A stretch of 9,620 nucleotides of DNA from a bacterium (GTDB lineage Bacteria > Pseudomonadota > Gammaproteobacteria > Berkiellales > Berkiellaceae). This document shows positions 5,847-9,620 of the stretch, piece by piece; within the stretch, counting starts at the first letter, position 1, and every line of letters begins with the position of its first letter. Both the position numbers and the translations under genes were made by a program. The stretch lies in NCBI GenBank assembly GCA_009927065.1, contig RFNU01000155.1, positions 1 to 9,620 of the forward strand, given 5' to 3'. The notes under the pieces were generated by a model. The model did no database searches. It had not been told where the DNA came from and saw only the letters and a program-made list of their open reading frames with translations.

Positions 5847-7214
5847 TTATACAGCAAGTAACTTTTGTCCTTCAGCCGTGTCAATAACCTGATAACCTAA
5901 AGCACTGATTGCATCTCTTAATTTATCTGCCAGCTCAAAATTTTTCTGTTGGCGTGCTAATGCGCGTTGATTTAATAACTCTTGCACTGCAACAGGTAAA
6001 ACTTCTCTTTCAATTTCCTCAGATCGTACCGCTAATCCCAAGACTCGATCCATCCATCCGATTAATGTAGAAGCGATTGCTTCAGCCTGTTGTGTATTGC
6101 ACGATTCAAGCCGCTTAACATGCTTATAGATCCGCGCGAGTAACTCTGGGGTATTCAAATCATCACATAATGCATCCATCAACTCGTTATAAACAGTCTG
6201 ATCAACAACATCATGATGAATGCTGGGCAGCCAGTGTGCAAGCGCACGATTCAACGAAGTCCATGAGCGCTCTGCTTGCTCAACCTTTTCTTTGGTAAAA
6301 GCTAATGGCTGTCGATAATGTGTTGTTAAATAGAAATAACGTAACACATTACTACCAAGCTCTTTTAACACATCATGCAAATAATGAAAATTACCCAAAG
6401 ACTTTGACATCTTAATGTCATCAACTGTCACAAAACCAACATGCATCCAGTGGCGCGCTAATGGTCTTTTAAAACATGCTTCTGATTGAGCAATTTCATT
6501 TTCATGATGGGGAAACTTCAAATCGGCACCACCTAAATGAATATCTATCGTATCATGAAAAACGTTTTCAATCATGGCCGAGCATTCAATATGCCAACCA
6601 GGGCGACCTAAACCCCAGGGCGATCTCCATGCAGGCTCGCCCTCTTTAGAAGGCTTCCATAAGGTAAAATCACCTGCATGGCGTTTTTCGGTCGACTCAG
6701 CAACACGCGCACCATGAACCAACTCTTCTAATTTCTGTCCAGATAACTTCCCATACTCACTGAATGTTGATATCTCAAAAAACACTTCACCATCGACGAC
6801 ATATGCATGCCCTTGCTGTATTAATGTCTGAATCATATTAATGATAGTATCAATAGACTCAGTGGCAAGAGGTTCTTGATCAGGATGCTGGCAATGCAGC
6901 TGTTCCATGACTATACGCATAGATTGAATATATTGCTGAGTAATCAGATCACAAGATGTTTGTTGACTGTGTGCTTTATGAATGATTTTATCATCTAGAT
7001 CTGTAATATTACGAACAGCTAAGACATCATAACCTTGCTCGCGCAACAGGCGCACGAGAACATCATAAATCACAAAAACACTACGGCCATGACCTAGATG
7101 GCAATGATCATAAACAGTGACACCGCAGCAATACAAGGAAATACGCTTATCTTCCTTCTGCGGCACTAAAAGATTAAGATCACGTGTTAGAGCATTATAG
7201 AGCTTTAGCTGCAC
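5847..7214 (-). CDS. cysS: Cysteinyl-tRNA synthetase
   Basis: Cytoplasmic class I synthetase that charges tRNA-Cys. Its 455 residues are near the family length of about 460. Signature elements: YCCGVTVYD (28-36) with zinc-ligand C30; the HIGH motif as HLGH (39-42), followed by GRS where ARS is more common; WHIECSAM with C211; FPHHENEIAQ with H236 and E240; and KMSKS (268-272). The zinc set C30/C211/H236/E240 is complete, so the enzyme should be active. The helical anticodon-binding end is present, with a typical ARQQKNFELADKLRD segment near 420-435. The start is a GTG at 7214, 20 bases inside the end of gltX, with AAGGAG seven bases upstream. It is the second gene of a gltX-cysS operon and probably coupled to gltX translation. 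No GC-rich terminator follows it before the convergent gene. Confidence 0.97.
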   Translation of the reverse strand: MQLKLYNALTRDLNLLVPQKEDKRISLYCCGVTVYDHCHLGHGRSVFVIYDVLVRLLREQGYDVLAVRNITDLDDKIIHKAHSQQTSCDLITQQYIQSMRIVMEQLHCQHPDQEPLATESIDTIINMIQTLIQQGHAYVVDGEVFFEISTFSEYGKLSGQKLEELVHGARVAESTEKRHAGDFTLWKPSKEGEPAWRSPWGLGRPGWHIECSAMIENVFHDTIDIHLGGADLKFPHHENEIAQSEACFKRPLARHWMHVGFVTVDDIKMSKSLGNFHYLHDVLKELGSNVLRYFYLTTHYRQPLAFTKEKVEQAERSWTSLNRALAHWLPSIHHDVVDQTVYNELMDALCDDLNTPELLARIYKHVKRLESCNTQQAEAIASTLIGWMDRVLGLAVRSEEIEREVLPVAVQELLNQRALARQQKNFELADKLRDAISALGYQVIDTAEGQKLLAV

Positions 7215-8586
7215 GTAAGGTCTCCTTTATTCTGGCATCCATCGTCGTATGCTTCATATATTGATAAAGCGGCTCTAATGGGGGGCCGTCTTCAAGTCCT
7301 GTCATCAGCAACCGTAAAGGCATAAAAAGCTGTTTGCCTTTTAATTCTTTTTCCTTTAATCCAGCAAGAAGTGTTGACCAAGCTACTCCCCAATGCTGCA
7401 ATAAGAATTCAAAGTGTTCAATCGTCCATCCGTAGGAGGAGAGCTGTTCATACGAACAGGCTAATTGCTCTTGATGCAACCGTGCAATCCATAAAGGAAG
7501 TTCACTTGCTTTTGTGATATTAGGGTGAACTAACTGCCAAAACGCATCAAGATTCTCCACCTGTTGCGCATAAGGTTGCAGCATGTTCCGTGCTTGATCA
7601 CCATTTAATCGAGCAAATGCTTGTTTTTGCCAATAATCTAATTGAGTTTGGTCAAAATGAGCAGCGCTATTAGCGATAGAATCAAAAGTAAAATGATCTG
7701 CTATTGACTGTATTGAATAAAGTTCTGTTGAATTTAAATGATGACCTAAACGAGCAAGATAATTATTAATAGCTTCAGGCAAGTATCCTTCTTCTAATAA
7801 CTCTTTAATAGAACGAGACCCCGTGCGCTTTGATAACGGTTTATGATCATATCCAAGAATTAATGGAAAATGTCCATAAGCAGGTATAGGTAACTTTAAA
7901 CTCTGCAATAATAAAATTTGACGAGGTGTATTGGTCAGGTGATCATCTCCACGCAAGACATGTGTAACGCCTGTGAGAGCATCATCAATCGCATTACAAA
8001 AGAAAAATGTTGCTTGACCATCAGTCTTTTTAATAATGAAGTCACCAATATCTTGAGAATTGAATTCTTTAGTACCCATAATTTCGTCATGGAACGTGAT
8101 TTTTTCTTGCCGCACATGAAATCTTAAAACTGGCTTAATACCGGCCTCTTCTTTGACTTGACACTCTTGATGCGAAAGATTGCGACAACGCCCACTATAA
8201 CGGGGCGGTTGACTTTGTGCTAATTGAATTTTGCGCTCTAAAGCCAACTCATCAGGAGAGCAATAACAAGGATAGACTAAGCCATCATTGATAAGTTTTT
8301 GATAATACTCTTCATAAAGATGAGTGCGTTGAGACTGATGAACAACTAAAGTTGGATCATACTGCAACCCCATACGCACTAAATCGTTAAAAAGCTGGTC
8401 TGTATAGATCTGCTCTGAACGCTCTAAATCAGTATCTTCAATACGCACTAAAAAAACGCCTTGATGTTTGTGTGCAAAAAGGTAGCTAAAAAGTGCCGTT
8501 CTGAAATTACCTATGGTCATATAACCAGTAGGGCTTGGAGCAAAGCGTGTAACAACGCCATGTTGCGTGTTGATAGATGCTAACAC
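7195..8586 (-). CDS. gltX: Glutamyl-tRNA synthetase, variant HIGH motif
   Basis: Cytoplasmic class I synthetase that attaches glutamate to tRNA-Glu, and in some lineages also to tRNA-Gln. Full-length at 463 residues with no frameshift. Family motifs: FAPSPTG (15-21), RIEDTDLERS, the GVTHVLRGDDHLTNTPRQ block (206-223), the KLSKR-type motif as PLSKR (250-254), and C-terminal KGKQLFMPLRLLMTG. Oddities: the HIGH-equivalent segment, usually LHIGG or LHVGN after PSPTG-Y, reads MTIGNF, so the first His is Thr24. In the zinc-type loop C107, C109 and C134 are kept, but the residue matching the final His ligand is Asn136. The fold is clearly GluRS; whether these changes alter rate, tRNA choice or are normal for its subfamily cannot be told here. 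Some bacteria carry two gltX genes, and this could be the second. The GTG at 8586 has AAGGA nine bases upstream. Divergent from lpxH. Confidence 0.93.
   Translation of the reverse strand: MLASINTQHGVVTRFAPSPTGYMTIGNFRTALFSYLFAHKHQGVFLVRIEDTDLERSEQIYTDQLFNDLVRMGLQYDPTLVVHQSQRTHLYEEYYQKLINDGLVYPCYCSPDELALERKIQLAQSQPPRYSGRCRNLSHQECQVKEEAGIKPVLRFHVRQEKITFHDEIMGTKEFNSQDIGDFIIKKTDGQATFFFCNAIDDALTGVTHVLRGDDHLTNTPRQILLLQSLKLPIPAYGHFPLILGYDHKPLSKRTGSRSIKELLEEGYLPEAINNYLARLGHHLNSTELYSIQSIADHFTFDSIANSAAHFDQTQLDYWQKQAFARLNGDQARNMLQPYAQQVENLDAFWQLVHPNITKASELPLWIARLHQEQLACSYEQLSSYGWTIEHFEFLLQHWGVAWSTLLAGLKEKELKGKQLFMPLRLLMTGLEDGPPLEPLYQYMKHTTMDARIKETLRAAKAL
7214..7227 (-). promoter_or_regulatory. cysS: cysS ribosome binding site inside gltX
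   Basis: A consensus AAGGAG (7222-7227) lies within gltX codons for Lys-Glu near the GltX C-terminus, seven bases before the cysS GTG (7212-7214). It decides the non-ATG cysS start and implies that cysS is initiated on ribosomes finishing gltX. Confidence 0.85.
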
Positions 8587-8661
8587 AATACTAAATCCTT
8601 CGTTCTATCAAATAAAATTAAAACCTTTTATACTTCAAAGAGTCGATTTTTTCGAGTTATT
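8587..8661. promoter_or_regulatory. Divergent gltX/lpxH promoter region
   Basis: This 75-base gap must hold promoters for both directions. On the plus strand TATACT (8629-8634) is a good -10 for lpxH, 28 bases before its ATG, but the -35 position is poor. On the minus strand, TTGAAG and TTATTT spaced by 17 bases is a weak candidate for gltX. The gltX ribosome site AAGGA lies nine bases from its GTG; lpxH has only a weak CGAG. Confidence 0.45.
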
Positions 8662-9351
8662 ATGATTATTTTCTGCTCAGATGTCCATTTGCACCTACAC
8701 CCAGATGAAACACCGAATTTTCCAAAATTTTTAACACAGTTACCCAAAACAACTCGGGCACTCTTTATTTTAGGAGATCTCTTTGAAGTATGGTGGGGCG
8801 ATGATCACCATTATACACCTTATCTAGCATGGGAAAAGATATTTTCTGATTTAAGGATACCGATTTACTTTATTGCTGGTAATCGAGATTTTTTATGTGG
8901 TAAGGATTTTTTTGAAAAAACAGGCATAATCCCTCTCAAAAGCGGCTGTGAAATTATGTTTGCTTCAAAGAAAATAAATATTTATCACGGAGATGAGCCT
9001 TTTATTTTACAGGATAAACCGTATCAAGCGATCAGACCATGGCTTCGCTCGCCTTTGTTACAAAGCCTCTTTTTAATGTTACCTGAACAATGGCGTAGAA
9101 AATTTAGTGTAAAAGCACGATTGCACTCGCAACCTTCTGCTTGTGTAAAAACACGTTATGACACCTCTGTAGCATTCAATATGCCTGCATCAATAGTGAT
9201 TCATGGCCATTTGCATTTCGCCAAGGAAACTCATTTAGCAGACCACAGTTTTTATCAATTAGGCTGCTGGGATAATCAGGAATCGAGCTGGTTAGCTTTA
9301 TCGGAAGAAGGAGTCTTTGAATGGCATTCTTTTTTAACAAAGAGTAGTTAG
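8662..9351 (+). CDS. lpxH: UDP-2,3-diacylglucosamine hydrolase (lipid A synthesis)
   Basis: Metal-dependent phosphoesterase of the calcineurin-like family that splits UDP-2,3-diacylglucosamine to lipid X and UMP, the fourth step of lipid A synthesis, at the inner face of the inner membrane. Its 229 residues compare with about 240 in E. coli. Metal and active-site motifs appear in order: SDVHL (D7, H9), GDLFEVWWGDD (D39), GNRDF (N74), HGDE (H109) and HGHLH (H181, H183). The cap region includes the usual PWLRSPLLQSLFLMLP-type helices. The WWGDD and GNRDF wording is typical of LpxH rather than of LpxI or general phosphoesterases. The ATG at 8662 starts two residues before the first core strand, as in the family. 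It is divergent from gltX and ends six bases before a long hairpin. All expected catalytic residues are present. Confidence 0.96.
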   Translation: MIIFCSDVHLHLHPDETPNFPKFLTQLPKTTRALFILGDLFEVWWGDDHHYTPYLAWEKIFSDLRIPIYFIAGNRDFLCGKDFFEKTGIIPLKSGCEIMFASKKINIYHGDEPFILQDKPYQAIRPWLRSPLLQSLFLMLPEQWRRKFSVKARLHSQPSACVKTRYDTSVAFNMPASIVIHGHLHFAKETHLADHSFYQLGCWDNQESSWLALSEEGVFEWHSFLTKSS

Positions 9352-9356
9352 CTCTC

Positions 9357-9401
9357 TCAATCAGTTGTTGGCAATTAGTGCATTGCCAACATAGTGATTG
9401 A
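9357..9401. repeat. Long two-part hairpin after lpxH
   Basis: The inner stem TGTTGGCAAT (9366-9375) pairs perfectly with ATTGCCAACA (9382-9391) around a 6-base loop TAGTGC. After a small internal loop, TCAATCA (9357-9363) pairs with TGATTGA (9395-9401). That gives 17 base pairs in all, between lpxH and a convergent small gene whose stop codon (9375-9377) lies at the stem-loop junction. No T-run follows on either strand, so it is not a standard intrinsic terminator. A bidirectional transcript-end or mRNA-stabilising hairpin is plausible. Confidence 0.7.
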
Positions 9402-9557
9402 TCGCACTTTATAAGTAGGATTTATCGTTGGCTGAACTGGTTTAAAAATTAAATAGACAGTTGTAATGATCAACATCAGCATAAACAAAGACTTTAAATG
9501 TGAAATTTTAAAGAGCCTCATGGAGCGATCTTGTCTGCCTCTCATTGTTATTCCCAT
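9375..9557 (-). CDS. Small single-TM membrane protein, unknown function
   Basis: 60-residue protein, not recognised. An Arg/Lys-rich N-terminus (about 1-22, seven basic residues) precedes one hydrophobic segment, SLFMLMLIITTVYLIF (about 23-38), and a short tail with Pro and a few basic residues. The positive-inside rule suggests a cytoplasmic N-terminus and a periplasmic C-terminus. The best reason to believe in it is the translation signal: AAGGAG (9563-9568) sits five bases before the ATG at 9557, the strongest Shine-Dalgarno in the window besides that of cysS. In-frame ATGs at codons 5 and 13 are less well placed. The likely end of another minus-strand gene lies about 30 bases upstream, suggesting an operon. 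The last codons form part of the hairpin after lpxH. It could be a small accessory subunit of whatever lies upstream. Confidence 0.65.
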   Translation of the reverse strand: MGITMRGRQDRSMRLFKISHLKSLFMLMLIITTVYLIFKPVQPTINPTYKVRSITMLAMH

Positions 9558-9586
9558 ATCTTCTCCTTTTTAGGAACTTTGAACGG

Positions 9587-9620
9587 TTACTTTCTAAATT
9601 TATTAAAAACATCTCTAATG
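9587..9620 (-). CDS. Last codons of a gene cut by the right edge
   Basis: A minus-strand frame open to the window edge reads IRDVFNKFRK followed by TAA (9587-9589). The stop lies 29 bases before the ATG of the small membrane protein, a spacing typical of neighbouring genes in one operon. Only ten codons are visible, so neither the product nor its reality as a gene can be established from this window. Confidence 0.35.
   Translation of the reverse strand, partial: IRDVFNKFRK

Noticed and set aside
7918..8127. Plus- and minus-strand frames inside gltX
   Set aside because: Shadows of gltX, whose frame is unbroken with conserved motifs throughout.
1..9620. CRISPR array, insertion sequence or transposase
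   Set aside because: No regularly spaced direct repeats, no terminal inverted repeats flanking a gene, and no transposase or integrase motifs in any long frame.

Overview
The window suggests a Gram-negative gammaproteobacterium with moderately low GC, probably host-associated and near Legionella, Coxiella or other Legionellales. Three lines of evidence support this. It carries lpxH, a lipid A gene limited to bacteria with an LPS outer membrane. Its thrS, cysS and gltX have proteobacterial-type sequences. It also carries a eukaryote-like protein combining an OTU-type cysteine protease domain with C-terminal ankyrin repeats, as seen in type IV-secreted effectors of intracellular gammaproteobacteria. 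The placement rests on reading motifs by eye, not on a database search.

Layout: (1) 1-1573, minus: 5' part of thrS, running off the left edge. (2) 1574-1887: intergenic, with the thrS upstream region and a rho-independent terminator that serves the next gene. (3) 1888-3618, minus: OTU-ankyrin protein, probable effector deubiquitinase, the most notable gene here. (4) 3854-3969, plus: a good sigma70-like promoter and tRNA-Val(GAC) with encoded CCA. (5) 4178-5686, plus: a promoter and two consecutive unrecognised genes for exported, probably outer-membrane beta-barrel proteins. (6) 5687-5846: short convergent gap with two overlapping open frames and no clear gene. (7) 5847-8586, minus: gltX-cysS, overlapping by 20 bases, with the cysS ribosome binding site inside gltX. 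(8) 8662-9351, plus: lpxH, divergent from gltX. (9) 9357-9401: a long hairpin. (10) 9375-9557, minus: a small single-TM protein with a near-perfect Shine-Dalgarno, preceded by the last codons of a gene cut by the right edge.

How it fits together: housekeeping translation genes (thrS, tRNA-Val, gltX, cysS) and lpxH flank a central stretch (about 1.9-5.7 kb) of accessory-looking genes. GltX and CysS are probably co-translated. The OTU-ankyrin protein and the two exported proteins have their own signals and no visible link to the synthetases. They look like lineage-specific cargo beside a tRNA gene, though no attachment-site duplication, integrase or transposase is visible. Points worth following up are the OTU protein with its large Cys-to-His insertion, the degenerate HIGH motif of GltX (Thr for His), and the small membrane protein at the right end.
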